The notes: generated from the letters alone by a model not told the origin. 64,000 bases of DNA from Xenoacremonium recifei (GCA_012184525.1 WOFQ01000001.1:2232001-2296000), one strand, 5' to 3'. Counted from the stretch's first letter, positions 49,140-59,474 are shown. Program-made: numbers and translations.

Positions 49140-49574
49140 TCAAAGCTCGAGTGCCCATTTATTCTCACCCTTGGGCTTAACGTCTTCCTCGACGTCGGCC
49201 TTGACATCTTCGTTCTTGACGTCCTCGACCAGGTCGTCCTCCTCCTTCTTAACGGCCTTCTTGCGGGGAGTTCGCGGCTTCTTGGTAATCTTGCCATCTC
49301 CACTGGGGGCAGTGGCCTTCGACTTTCGCGGGCTGTTGCCAGAGGGGCCGTTCTGCTGGTCACGCCAGCCATGGCGGACGGACATCTGGCGGAAGCGCTC
49401 TTTGGCGCATTTGGCGTCCTTCAGACCAAGATCACCGGCGACGGAATCCTAATCCGCGTCCGGCTTCTGGGTCATGTTGTCGAATACAGCCTTAATGAAG
49501 CGGAGTTCACCATCGGTGAGACCAATGGGCGACTCGCCATCGGTAGCGGCGGTGGCAGACTTCTTGGGAGGCAT
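49140..49574 (-). CDS. Small Myb-like protein with TAG in place of conserved Trp (cluster member A2)
   Basis: One uninterrupted exon of 145 codons runs from the ATG at 49574 to the stop at 49140, with a single in-frame TAG at codon 42 (49449-49451). The domain reads LTDGELRFIKAVFDNMTQKP, DAD, TAG, DSVAGDLGLKDAKCAKERF, RQMSVRHGW. In A3 and A4 the aligned position is Trp (VDWEAVA and IDWNQVA), so TAG replaces TGG. The tail is again Lys-rich and acidic (KKPRTPRKKAVKKEEDDLVE). Apart from the TAG there is no frameshift or other stop, and codon use is normal. Formally this is a pseudogene giving a 41-residue peptide; readthrough or A-to-I editing of UAG to UGG would restore 144 residues. An intron removing the TAG would need to be under 40 bases, which is too short. 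Confidence 0.75.
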
Positions 49575-50404
49575 TGTGGTGACTCCAGGATGTTAGACTA
49601 GGCGACTGAATGAAAATTGGACGGATGAAAAACTTACTGGTTTGGAGTTTGGTCTGATGCCTTACAAGTACTTTGTTGGAGAGGACACCGTCAAATGATG
49701 GTAGGTCGCGGAGGATTGTGCAGGTGGGAGAGTAGGATGGGTGGATGGTGTTGAGTGAGAGCTGACAGGATGATGCCGGAGGAAGCTGGGCAAATAGAGC
49801 CCTGGTCAATTCGCAAATTGACAGGCACTTGCTTTGGGGCAAGTGACCTCCTACCGCTTCTTTCCTCCTCAGCCTCCAGGCAGGCTGAGATTCCGGGCGA
49901 ATAGAATTAGTGGTCTGGAATTGGTTGTGAATTACCCGCCCGCCTCCAACATTAAGTTAATGTTGAACAGGATGTATCCAACCCGTGCAATGCCACCTTG
50001 AGAGCATTAATATTAAATACCAAGAAGCAAATAGCCTGAGTTTCTGCCCCAACGGAGACTCAAATTTAGAGAGTTCTGGGGTAAATGGAAACGATGGCCT
50101 TTGGCTGTCGCTAAATGTCCCACTCCGTGCTCTCGAGACAAATGAGAAGATCGACGAGCTGGGGCGACTTGCTTCACATAAGTTAGGATCTTGAATAAAT
50201 GCAAGGTGGTTTTATTGTTCTTTTAGAATTACTTCGTCACCTCATATCTTCCCCACGAGATGATCCTTCGTCCATAAGATGACATATCTCTCCATCCGAA
50301 ATCCTTAAACCCCGAAGCAATTCCCTTCCTGCAGCAAATGTTCCTCATGCCACCCTTATTTCTCATCACCTTTAGGCAATACCAACGTAGAGTCTCGAAG
50401 ACGT
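49575..50404. other. Intergenic region
   Basis: This holds the promoter of A2 and the 3' end of A3. The segment at 49930-50050 is AT-rich. No gene is visible. Confidence 0.45.
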
Positions 50405-50965
50405 TTAGAAAGGAGGCTTGAAGTCCTTCATGGAGAACATTTGTGCGTGGATCTGGCGGTCCACATCCTCTTCTTCCTCATCCTCCTCCTCCTTGTGAGC
50501 AGCAGGGTGGTAGTCAAGGGAGAAGTTAGGTTGCTTTGGGACATCGTCGACTTCATCCTCGTTCTTAACCTTGGCCTTGCTCTTTTTGGTGGAACGAGGG
50601 GTCTTGGGAGTCTTGGGAGTCTTGGAGACCTTGCTTGGAGTCGTAAGGCCTCCAGCGGCGCCGCCTTTCTTCGGGGTGGTTCGGCTCGAGGTGGTAGATT
50701 CGGCGATACCCAGCTTGCGCTTGATCTGTCCGAAACGAACCTTGGAGGAGAATAGAGGTTAGCTGACCTGTCTAGTCCTGCTCCTGTATGGAGATGAGAT
50801 AGAAGTGGTCGAGTGTCTTCTTACCTTGGCGACCTCGGCGTTCTTGAAGCCACTCTCGTTAGCGACCGCCTCCCAATCCACGTCGGCTTTGTTTCGCGTA
50901 TTCTTCACGATGCTGAAGAAAAGCATCGCCTCGGTGGCCGTCGGTTCTTTCTTTTGTTCAGGCAT
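50405..50965 (-). CDS. Small Myb-like DNA-binding protein (cluster member A3)
   Basis: Two exons (50965-50825 and 50740-50405) with an 84-base intron give 158 residues. The domain reads ATEAMLFFSIVKNTRNKADV, DWEAVANESGFKNAEVAK and, after the splice, VRFGQIKRKLGIAES. The core Trp, the VA pair and the RFxxxKRKLGI third helix match A1, A2 and A4. The tail has repeated PKTPKTPRSTKKSK basic segments, then KNEDEVDDVP and an EEEDEEEDVD acidic run, ending FSMKDFKPPF. No stop interrupts it. It probably acts in the nucleus as a DNA- or chromatin-binding protein; no target is known. Confidence 0.85.
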
Positions 50966-51899
50966 CTTGTCGGGTGACTACTTGAAGGCTCAGTAAAGAT
51001 CAAAGGTCGGGGAAGGAGATAACTCTGAGGAATCAACCTACAAATTCTGAATGAAATGAATGCTTGTGAACGCCGAAGAATGTGTGCAGTTTGGATCCCG
51101 TGGTGAGATCGAATGTGCTTTAGCTTGTGGTGGCTTTGCTTGGGGGCTTGCGTGGTGTGAGGATGAGAAGGAGAGAAAGTGTCGAGGTGACGGAGATGAC
51201 AGCTTTATTTTGGCATGAAAAGGCACTAGCTAGAAGGTGCAAACGCCGAGGATCAGTGAATCAGCTTGGGCTCAGGAGGGTATTTGATGCCCATGTCAAT
51301 GCACATTCACCTTGCTTGGCCTCTATAGGAAACCGGTAGGTGAATAGGCCCAGTGCACAGCAGGAGCAGAACCTCCGATGGAAGACGATAGGGTAGAGAG
51401 CCGCTCTACAGCCTCGTTGCTACTTTGGGTATACATCAGAACATCGAGTTATACTCACTAGAACCAGATAAAGTATATTGTAGGCGAGATGATACACTAT
51501 GCCTGGGAAAGGAGACGATGAAGACTTGGGATGAGCATCTCATGATGGAAAATATGCAGGATGCTGTTCAGACTGTTGCAACCAAAGGACTCTATTGTAC
51601 ACATTGTGCTGCTCTCATTCAACAGCAAGAGTAGAGAACGGTCTTTTCAATTGGAAAACACAACAGGAGACACGCATGATGATGATAAAATAGTTGAGAG
51701 TGCAAATAGATATGAGCTACTGTTCAGCCAAATTGCATCCGGAAAAGCCATCCTCCAGTATCGTAGTCATTAAGTCATAACACAAAAAAGCAAGATCTTC
51801 TCTAACAAAACCATGACCCCCTGGATTTTTTTTGTTACACTGAACCCCCCGGCCTGTATCTAGGCATTTAATTAAGCAACTCCTTTTCTTGGGTATCAA
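50966..51899. other. Intergenic region
   Basis: This contains the promoter of A3 and the 3' flank of A4. A short AT-rich part near 51760-51900 is unremarkable. No gene is visible. Confidence 0.45.
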
Positions 51900-52713
51900 T
51901 CAAAACGTATGTTCATCGAAGTGACCTGTCGCCCACTCGTTGCCACCGTCGGCCAGCGACTGGGCGCCGGTGAGGCCAAGGGCATCGTGAGTCTCGCCCG
52001 TTGCTCGGTAGTGAGCGCCGAGGTCGTACTCGGCATCGTAGTTGGCGAAGAGTGGCGGTGACTGTGCGTAACCGCCATGGGCCGCGGCTTGGTGCAGGTA
52101 CTCGCTGGCATTGTCCATCGAGGGCCCGAAGCCGTTGCGCAGCCGTGTGTCCTCGAGCGAGGCCGGGTTGACGGAGAGTCCGCTGGCCATGTCGTCGCTG
52201 CAAGGCGTCAGGAAGCGGTGGGTAAGCGAGAAGTCGTCCCGTCCGGCGTCGGTGAGATACGGCGAGGTGTTGGAGACGGGCGAGAACTGGGCGAGGTGAG
52301 CAGGCTGTCCGGTCTCTTCCTGCTTGACGCCCGGAGAGCTCTGACGACGTACTTGGGCATAGGACGAGAGGCTCACGCCGGACTCGGACTTGACGAGGCT
52401 ATCTCGTTTGGGTGCGGGGGCCTTCTTGGACTTGGAGACACGAGACTTGTCGCCCGTCTTGTTGCGTCTCTGCGGCTCGGTGCCCAGAACGGAAGATTTG
52501 AAGCGCGCGAACCGCATCCTCGCTGCGTGGCCGTTGGTGATAGGCTGCATCAAGACCGGATCTGCGGCAACTTGATTCCAGTCGATCTGAAGAGAGCGTC
52601 AGAGGTTGCTAGCAACGAGATGTAGCTAAGTCAGAACTTACGTCCTTGAGGTTCTTCTGGTTGAGGATGGCCAGGAGGAACCGAGCCATGGCATTTTCGC
52701 TGTTAGGAGTCAT
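51900..52713 (-). CDS. Myb-like DNA-binding protein (cluster member A4)
   Basis: Two exons (52713-52642 and 52586-51900) with a 55-base intron give 252 residues. The domain starts MTPNSENAMARFLLAILNQK, is split by the intron just before the Trp, and continues IDWNQVAADPVLMQPITNGH, AARMRFARFKSSVLG. The intron lies at the same place as the first intron of A1. The remaining 190 residues are different from the Lys-rich tails of A1-A3: a basic KSRVSKSKKAPAPKRD patch, then a Ser/Pro/His-rich part (LAQFSPVSNTSPYLTDAGRD) with no further domain. Its composition resembles the activation regions of fungal transcription factors, but this is inference. It is the last minus-strand member before the 2.5-kb divergent gap. 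Confidence 0.85.
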
Positions 52714-55217
52714 GTTGGCTGGTGATATGAACCGATGGAAGTGCCTTGTGGTTTGTTGAACGAAAGAACGGCAAGATGGCTAGGACACAGAGACTGGATA
52801 TTGGTTGGCGGTTGGGCTACAGCATGAAGATATATCTCGTCGGCAGCTCGCAGTCGCCGCAGCGAGACGGGTGAGACAGGCCCGAGACTCGGCTCTAGAT
52901 GGTCTGAGACACCGTGAATGTCGAAGAGGCAAAGATCGGGACAGATAGATTGATGGTCGGGAGAGGATGGTGGAACAGGCGGTGGATACGAGAGAGATAG
53001 AGCCGAGATGGATGACGATGATGCTGGCGATGGTGGATGACTGGTCTAAGTGGTTGGTTGATACGAAGGCGGGGATTCGAGTCTTAAGTACGGTTGGAGA
53101 TGACAGTGAAGTAATATCCGATGAAACGGAAAAGGAGGAGGAGAGGGGGGAACAGAGGCGGCACAGGAACAGGTGAGAGAGCAGTTCTACTTATACGCAT
53201 CTGGACCAGCTGGCAGCCAGCCCAGCCCAGTGCGAGCCCAGGTGCCAGGCTCCCCCACATTTGGAAGAGCTCGCGCCGCCAGACAGGGATGACGATCCAG
53301 GCACGGCTTCAAAGGCTCGCAGAAAATGGGTGATGGAGGAGAGATGATGCCGTGGTTGCCTGGTGCTACTGGATATCCTCCTATGGATTTGCACCTCAGC
53401 CCGGGCGCCACCTCACCTATTGAGGAGTCTCACCTAGCGGGCTCTTTAGCGGGCGCGCGCACACCCTCACCGCGTAAAGTGGTTGCACCGTCCACTAAAG
53501 CCCGCCCAGGACCCCCGCTAAGGCCGCTAAAACTCCCCCGGGGGCCACCCCTTGCCGCGGCGGGATCTCACCCGACCCCGTATCAGCTTTCAGAGATAAT
53601 TGATTTGCATTTCTGTCGCAAAAGAAATAATCGACAGACACAGCGCCCCTTTGAAGACATTGTCTCTGGAGGCAGCGACGAGGAGCAACGCCCGTACGTC
53701 CCGCCTGTGACGCCCAGCATTCGCCTCTCGCGTTGCTCAATTGCGCCGCTGCCCTGCAAGATCCCCTGCCGCATAACCTCTCTCCCAACAAAAGCTGCAG
53801 CGGGCAATGACAGGGATTGGCATTCTTGGAATCAAGTGAAACCCGTGTGACTCATTCGCGGGACGACCTAGATCGAAAAGAAAGAAAAAATTGTGGAGGG
53901 GTTGGGCTCCATCCATCCATTCAGACAAATGCGGCATGGGACTTGGGCCTCGTGGTGGCATCATTCCGTCAGCCCCGACATCGAGACGACGACGAGTTCG
54001 CAAGACGCTGCCACTAAGAGAATTGCCCCTGCGACATGCGCAACAGCCCTGCGTGGCCCGGAGGTGTGGCAGCCAGTCTGTTGCCGTCGCAGCAGCACCA
54101 GCTGGATACCGAAGCTGCAGTTCCGGAATGGCGGTCATCGCGATGCAATCAGGATGCGCCGGGGATGCCCTCCAGCTTCGGCGCTGCGTGGGCGCTAGAG
54201 TCGTACCAAGAATGAAGAGATTGCGCCATGGGCCAATCCGCCGAGCCCTGCGTCTGAAGCTCAGCCGGGAGGGGGGGCAATTAGGGTCAGAGGCGTCCGG
54301 ATCATCGCCAGCGACGAGCACTGAGGTTTTTGACGATTTGGCAGCCAGAAGGCCTGGAAAGCCCTGGAAAGTTTGTAGACTACATAATCGCTCACAAAAT
54401 TGCGACTCAGACCTATCTTGAGTGTCGTTATGGTCGGCATCGCACCCGTCGTGCTGCTCGCTCGTCATGGAGGGCGTGGGATGAAGTGGAGGGGAGACGC
54501 GACGGGCGCGAACTTTTGGCGGGACACTGTGCCACTCGGTTCCGCCAAGTCACCGCGAAAGCACGTGAGCGTCGTAAAGGAGGCGATGCCTGGTGCTGCC
54601 TGAAACTGCGGTGGATGCCCCAGGCAGCAAGCCCCCCCGGCCAGCATTCCGTCGGCCGTCCGTTTGCCTGCCGTATTTGTCCAGTCCCGTCCGTTTCCTC
54701 TCGTCGCTTGGCACCCATCCATCCATTGACGGACGCGGGCTCTGGGCTGCCTGACTCGAAGCTCCGCTGCCAGCGCAGCGGCTAAACCGTGGGCCACCCT
54801 CGGTTAAGTCGAGAAATCTAAGTGTTGTCACGGCTGCCGCGGAGAGCTGCAGGCCTGAATGTCCTAAAAACGCACCGTAGATGCATGTCCAGAGTCGCCA
54901 TGTTCACGATGGCATCAATCCCAGCTGTCCCCCTCCGGAAGCCATGATTTTCCAGCGAGAGGCCACGCTCTGTATTCATTCCGGCTCCTTGCTTAATCCG
55001 GATTCCGGACTCCACCCGGCAATTGGGCGCTCGGACCACCCTCCTCCGGCGTCCTCCCCCAACCTCGCGTCCCAATAAGCTCCTCCTTAGCAATTTCTCA
55101 CTACCAATTTTCCCATTGCTCCATCGATTGTCTTAACAGCATCTAACCTCGACCAGTCGCGTCCTTGTCCTTGGTTCCAAGCATCCTTCGACCGCAGCCC
55201 CCGTTCCAAGCAGCGCA
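52714..55217. promoter_or_regulatory. Central 2.5-kb gene-free divergent region of the Myb-like array
   Basis: This stretch divides the minus-strand A genes from the plus-strand B genes. It is GC-rich at about 53200-54800. Two forward and two reverse TAGCGG elements lie at 53434-53531. Several open frames of up to 240 codons occur in the GC-rich part, but none has a domain, a hydrophobic pattern or splice structure that I can support. Confidence 0.5.
53434..53531. repeat. Cluster of four TAGCGG elements in both orientations
   Basis: CTAGCGGG at 53434 and TTAGCGGG at 53446 are followed by the reverse forms CCGCTAAG at 53515 and CCGCTAAA at 53525. The arrangement is an inverted pair of direct repeats within 100 bases. 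Confidence 0.65.
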
Positions 55218-56436
55218 ATGAACAACAAGAATTGGAATGATCGTGCTGACAAGGACCTGTTCTTTACTATCCTTTCAGTGAAAAACATCGGTGTCATCAG
55301 CGGCTCAGAATGGACCACTATCGGCAACCACATGAGGACCTTGGGATATGGCTTCACCAATGAGGGCTGCCGGTATGTCGCTACTTGCATGGTCCACTTC
55401 CCTATTCATGTTTCAACCTGTCGCATTGCCCATCACTACCCATTATCGTCCTCAATGATGCTGCGCATTGAAAGCTAGGCTTTCGCGACGCTGGCAAGTA
55501 GCCTGCGACTCTACGCGTTTGCTGATACGATGACGAGGCTGAGGCGGGTCACGGCTTCAGATCGACCATCGCAGCCTTGACTTACATGAGCCATTGCGCG
55601 TCAGAGCCCATCCTACATCATCGCATTGCAGCTGACCATTAAACTATGCGACTAACACTTGCGTCAGTCAACACTTCCAAGGCCTTCGGCGTGCTCAAAA
55701 TAAGGCTGAGGCGAATGGGACTTTTGCGGAGAGCGCCCGCAGGCATGACCCGACTACGAATCCCATCACGCGCAGGCCTGGGCCAGGACGCGGTCGTCCC
55801 AGAAAGCAACCTCAGCCTCCATCAACAGCGCCTCCTCCTCCTCAGCCGGGCCAGCCAATTCCAGTAGGCATGCCTCACCCGGCAACCCAAATTCTGGGGA
55901 CAGTGCATCATCATCCTCAGCCCCCTATGCAGGCCCCCTATCCCATGGCGTCCCATGGACCTGGATCTCATCATGATGACCTCTCCGGAGCCTCGATTCA
56001 TGAAGGGTTGAGCGATCATTTCCCCAGCCCGCCTCCCCCGCAGGAGTTATCCCAGGATAGCCCTCAACTTCATCCCCTCCAGAACGCACATCCCTCCGAG
56101 AGTGCTCAGGAGCCAACCACTCAACCCGACCAAGGCGTAGCCGAAACACCATCGCAGGCCGCTCTGCCTAGTGACATAGCAGAGACAAAGGTCGGCGTCA
56201 TGTCGCAAGAAACATCAGACCAACCTTCAATAGTCGAGCATAGTGAGGCGGTTGAGACCCAAGGTGGCAATGTTGAGGGAGATGATGATGGTGAAGGCGA
56301 TGATCTCGAAGAGCCAGACGCAAAACGCCCCCGCATCGCGAGTCCTGATCCGGATAAAGGGGTGCTTGACGACGAGGCGGTTCTAGCACTTGCTGCTCAT
56401 AACGGCGCTGCAGACGATCCGTTCCAATCAGAGTAA
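55218..56436 (+). CDS. Myb/SANT-like protein with AT-hook (cluster member B1)
   Basis: Exons 55218-55372 and 55668-56436 give 307 residues; the intron is 295 bases, longer than others in the cluster. The domain reads MNNKNWNDRADKDLFFTILS, SEWTTIGNHMRTLGYGFTNE, GCR, then after the splice QHFQGLRRAQNKAEANGTF. The intron is in phase 2 immediately before QHF. Next comes RRPGPGRGRPRKQPQPP, which contains an AT-hook core (GRGRPRK) that binds the AT-rich minor groove. The rest is Pro/His/Gln-rich, followed by an acidic segment (EGDDDGEGDDLEEPDAKRPR). Two DNA-binding elements side by side support a role on chromatin. It is the first plus-strand member. Confidence 0.82.
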
Positions 56437-56977
56437 GCATTATAGATGCAATGTTCAGCTCCTAAGTGTGTACTGACTGCAGTAATAGGTTCACATATGG
56501 CGAAGCATGAAGAACTGGTGTTTTAGGCGCATATTTGTCGGAATATCAAAATCAAGCTTTCTTTATTGGAGTTCAACAGTACAGGAAAGGTCCTGGGAGC
56601 GATGGAAAAAGGAACTACAGTGTAGTAATTAAGGTAGGCAAACGGAACCGGGACGGATAGACTTAAATTCAGGTAGCGAAAAATTCACATAAATTTCCCA
56701 ACATGTGTGGCTGTGTGATTCAATGTCAGTGGCTCAGAGCTGTTCGGAAGCGCGCACTCACTCCCGTCGTCTAATTTTCGAGGAGTCGATTGGTCACGGG
56801 AAGCCAAACAGATTGTTTATCACTGAACGTGACCTGCCCTCAAACGCATCGTTCTGTTTTTTTCCACCAACATCTTCCGTCTCGCACTCAACCTCTCCAT
56901 ATCACAACAACATCCGCGATCATCCGCATACTCTTAACACATACATCAGGCCAACATCATCGACCATCTATTTCAAG
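56437..56977. promoter_or_regulatory. Promoter region of B2
   Basis: This holds the 3' end of B1 and the promoter of the next gene. A pyrimidine- and CA-rich leader precedes the ATG at 56978. No gene is visible. Confidence 0.45.
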
Positions 56978-57309
56978 ATGCCTCGCAAGTCTGGTGGCAC
57001 TACTGCCTGGGAGAATCCCGCGTTCCTTATGGAACTCTGCGTTGCGCTCTATCAGGTTCTGATGGAGTCTGGAACACTGAATGCTGAAAGCAAGAAGAAG
57101 ATCGTCGACCATCTTGCCAGCTATGGACACACCACCACCTGGGAAGCCTTTCGGTAAGTTTAAGATTCTTCTTTTCTTTTATTTCTCATTGTTTCCCCTT
57201 TGCTCTTCCTGTCGTATTCTCCTCGTGTCCGTTGGTCAAGCCCAGGCCCGGTCCAGTCTCGCGGTCGACCTCCAAGAGACCGGGCGTGCACCCATTCACT
57301 AATCCTTAA
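56978..57309 (+). CDS. Half Myb/SANT-like domain gene or alternative first exon (cluster member B2)
   Basis: The exon 56978-57153 encodes MPRKSGGTTAWENPAFLMEL, CVALYQVLMESGT and then VDHLASYGHTTTWEAFR, and ends in phase 2 at a strong GTAAGT donor. This matches the first part of the domain in B1, B3 and B4 and ends at the same point. The expected continuation (QHxxxLRR) is absent in the next 350 bases. Two endings are possible. A local one uses an acceptor at 57245 and adds 21 residues (RPGPVSRSTSKRPG and so on) to a stop at 57307. The other splices over 572 bases into the second exon of B3 at 57726, which is also phase 2 and starts QHVQKLRR. The end given here is for the local model and is uncertain. 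Confidence 0.5.
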
Positions 57310-57508
57310 CTTGGGCCTGTGTCTGCCAAAGCTCTAGCTTCTTCTATCGCAGTTTCCTATATCAGTGATATCTCATCCCTGATTCCTTTTCCCCTCCTCT
57401 CCCCTTTCTATCCTTTCCATATCCCGCCAGAACAATACCAAATTTACATCACAACACATCACAACAACCTGCACCTCTCTTCCTTATTCTCCTCTTCGCT
57501 CATATACC

Positions 57509-58069
57509 ATGCCTCCTACCGCTCGTGCTTGGGATGAGGATGCCCACGTTGATCTCCTCCTGGCCTATGTTGATGAGCTCAAGCCAAACAAGGCGGCCAC
57601 TACGAGCGTCTCAGACAGAATGAAGGACAGAGGTTACCCTTACTCATACCAGGCCATTATGTACCTGCTCTCTTGTTTTCCCTCCAAGCAGTCGTCAAGT
57701 GTTTGCTAACTTATCCGTCATCCAGCCAGCACGTCCAGAAGCTTCGCCGCAACCGCGAGGAATCTGCAGAGCCATCCTCTGCCGCCAATACGCCCAAGAA
57801 GGCTGCTCCCAAGAAGCGCGCGGCTCCCCGCAAGAAGACCAAGAAAGTCATTAAAGAGGCCGACTCAGAGGAAGATATCGATTTCAAGAAGGAGGCCAGC
57901 TCTGATGATCAAGAATCCGAGGGACCGCCCGCGAAGCGAGCCAAGAGCACTGAGTGAGATAACTTTCTTGCATTTTATGCGCAACTGATTGACACTGACG
58001 GTTATTTGTAGGGCCGATACTGAGGCTGAAGATTATGTCGTCCTCGCTGATTTCGAGACAGAGGCCTAA
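57509..58069 (+). CDS. Small Myb/SANT-like protein (cluster member B3)
   Basis: Three exons (57509-57660, 57726-57953, 58012-58069) give 145 residues. The domain reads RAWDEDAHVDLLLAYVDEL, MKDRGYPYSYQAI and, across a phase-2 intron, IQHVQKLRRNREE. The tail is Lys-rich (KKAAPKKRAAPRKKTKKVI) and acidic (EADSEEDIDFKKEASSDD), followed by PPAKRAKSTEADTEAEDYVV. Introns are 65 and 58 bases with GCTAAC or CTGAC-like branch sites. The tail strongly resembles those of A1 and B4. The second exon may be shared with B2. Nuclear location is inferred from basic motifs. Confidence 0.82.
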
Positions 58070-58870
58070 AGCCTAGGATAGCCAACCTTATCATATCCAC
58101 ATTTTTCATCGAACCGGCCCTTCATATATAATGGCAAGAAGATGTCTTAACGGAAAGGAGGAATCAGAAATGATAAAGGTGGTTTATCTAGTGTCAAGGA
58201 AGTCGGAATTTGAGGAATGTTGCTCACATCTATGATGGACTCGGCATGACGAAAATGGATTTACAGTCAAGGACAAAGGGGTAAAAGTCTCGACAGGGGG
58301 TGGAGAATAAAGTCGAGAATTAAACTAAATACATGCGTTAACCCCGATCTACTTTGATGGTTTTCTAACAGCGAGTGTGTGAGCCCAGGAGCCAGAATTC
58401 TTAGGAATTCAGGGACAATATCCTCAATGATAGGAGCTCATCCAGTATCCAGCCCTATAATATCTCTTCTGACTTTTTCAGACGGCTCTAGGAAGTGCTG
58501 CAAGGTCTGATATCCCCAAATGAGAGAGAAATAAACCACTTGCCCTCCTCCCCCCTTTCCTGGATTCTCTCCGGTCTCAAGTCACCCCTGATCTCTCGCA
58601 GCACCCTCCGTGATTCACCTCTAGTTCGTTTCCGCCTCTTCCTGAAGCCAGCAGTTAGCACACCACCGGGCAGACACCGGTCACGCATGCATTTGAGGAA
58701 GGTGCCCTATCATCCTGCTTTTGAGACGAAGGACTTACCTTTTCTCGCCATCTCTTCTCTCCATCCTCCTGTTCCCAACCTACACTATCAACCGCGTGCA
58801 CCCATCGCGGCAACTTCACACTCCCGCATTGCGAGTGTCTTTGAGTCTTACCAGCGATTATTCCGACAAG
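58070..58870. promoter_or_regulatory. Intergenic region, promoter of B4
   Basis: This holds the 3' end of B3 and a pyrimidine-rich leader of B4 from about 58535. No gene is supported. Confidence 0.45.
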
Positions 58871-59474
58871 ATGCCTTCTGGTAATCAGAAGTGGGATACC
58901 ACTGCTGAGCTGGATCTTTGTGTTGCGATGATCCAGGGAAACAATGATGAATCCCGGGCCAAACATAATTGGCCGGCCATTCACGCCTTCATGTCGAAGC
59001 TCGGCTATAACTTCACAAAGGATGCTGTCTCGTATGTTCTCTACTTTCCTTCTTAGTTCCCTCGAACCTCTTTGCAGTTAACACTGTTGCAGGCAGCACT
59101 TTACCAAGTCCATCATGAGAAGCTTTAAGAAGCGTTACCCCGGCGCGGACACTCCCCTTGAGACCGGCACTCCTGCGAAGGGCAAAGCCAAGAAGCCCGC
59201 CGCTGCTTCTACCGGCCGCGCTGGCCCGAGCAAGCGCTCTCGTGCCTTGAAGGATGAGTCTGACGACGAAGTGGATGAAGCCAGCACCAAGAAAAAGATC
59301 AAGAAGCAGGCTGAAGTCAAGGACGAGGATGACGATAATCGTCAGGTTCGTGAGCGCAGGTAAGCAGTTCATGCAGCAAGTTCTAAAGACTATAGACGCT
59401 GACTCTTCGCGCTACCTAGCCTTACTGTTCAGCGAGACTTTGAGAACTGGTACAACGCCGCCACCGAGGAATAG
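58871..59474 (+). CDS. Small Myb/SANT-like protein (cluster member B4)
   Basis: Three exons (58871-59031, 59093-59359, 59420-59474) give 160 residues. The domain reads KWDTTAELDLCVAMIQGNN, KHNWPAIHAFMSKLGYNFT, KDAVS and, across a phase-2 intron, QHFTKSIMRSFKKRYPG. The tail is again basic and acidic: KGKAKKPAAASTGRAGPSKR, LKDESDDEVDEASTKKKIKK. The last exon reads SLTVQRDFENWYNAATEE from an acceptor at 59419 with a CTGAC branch; another acceptor at 59431 would give a different 20-residue end, so the C-terminus is uncertain. It closes the array before the convergent UFD1 gene. Confidence 0.82.

Noticed and set aside
49412..49574. A very short intron that would remove the TAG of A2
   Set aside because: The only in-frame option is about 39 bases with a poor donor, below the usual minimum, and it would delete part of the helical domain. 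The similar 36-base option in A0 is rejected for the same reason.
41297..49574. RIP mutation as the cause of the three TAG codons
   Set aside because: Each TAG fits a C-to-T change at CpA, but RIP normally leaves many such changes and AT-rich DNA. These frames are otherwise intact with normal composition.
53737..54468. 243-codon minus-strand frame in the central gap
   Set aside because: Overlapping long frames on both strands in GC-rich DNA are expected by chance, and none shows a domain or conserved pattern.
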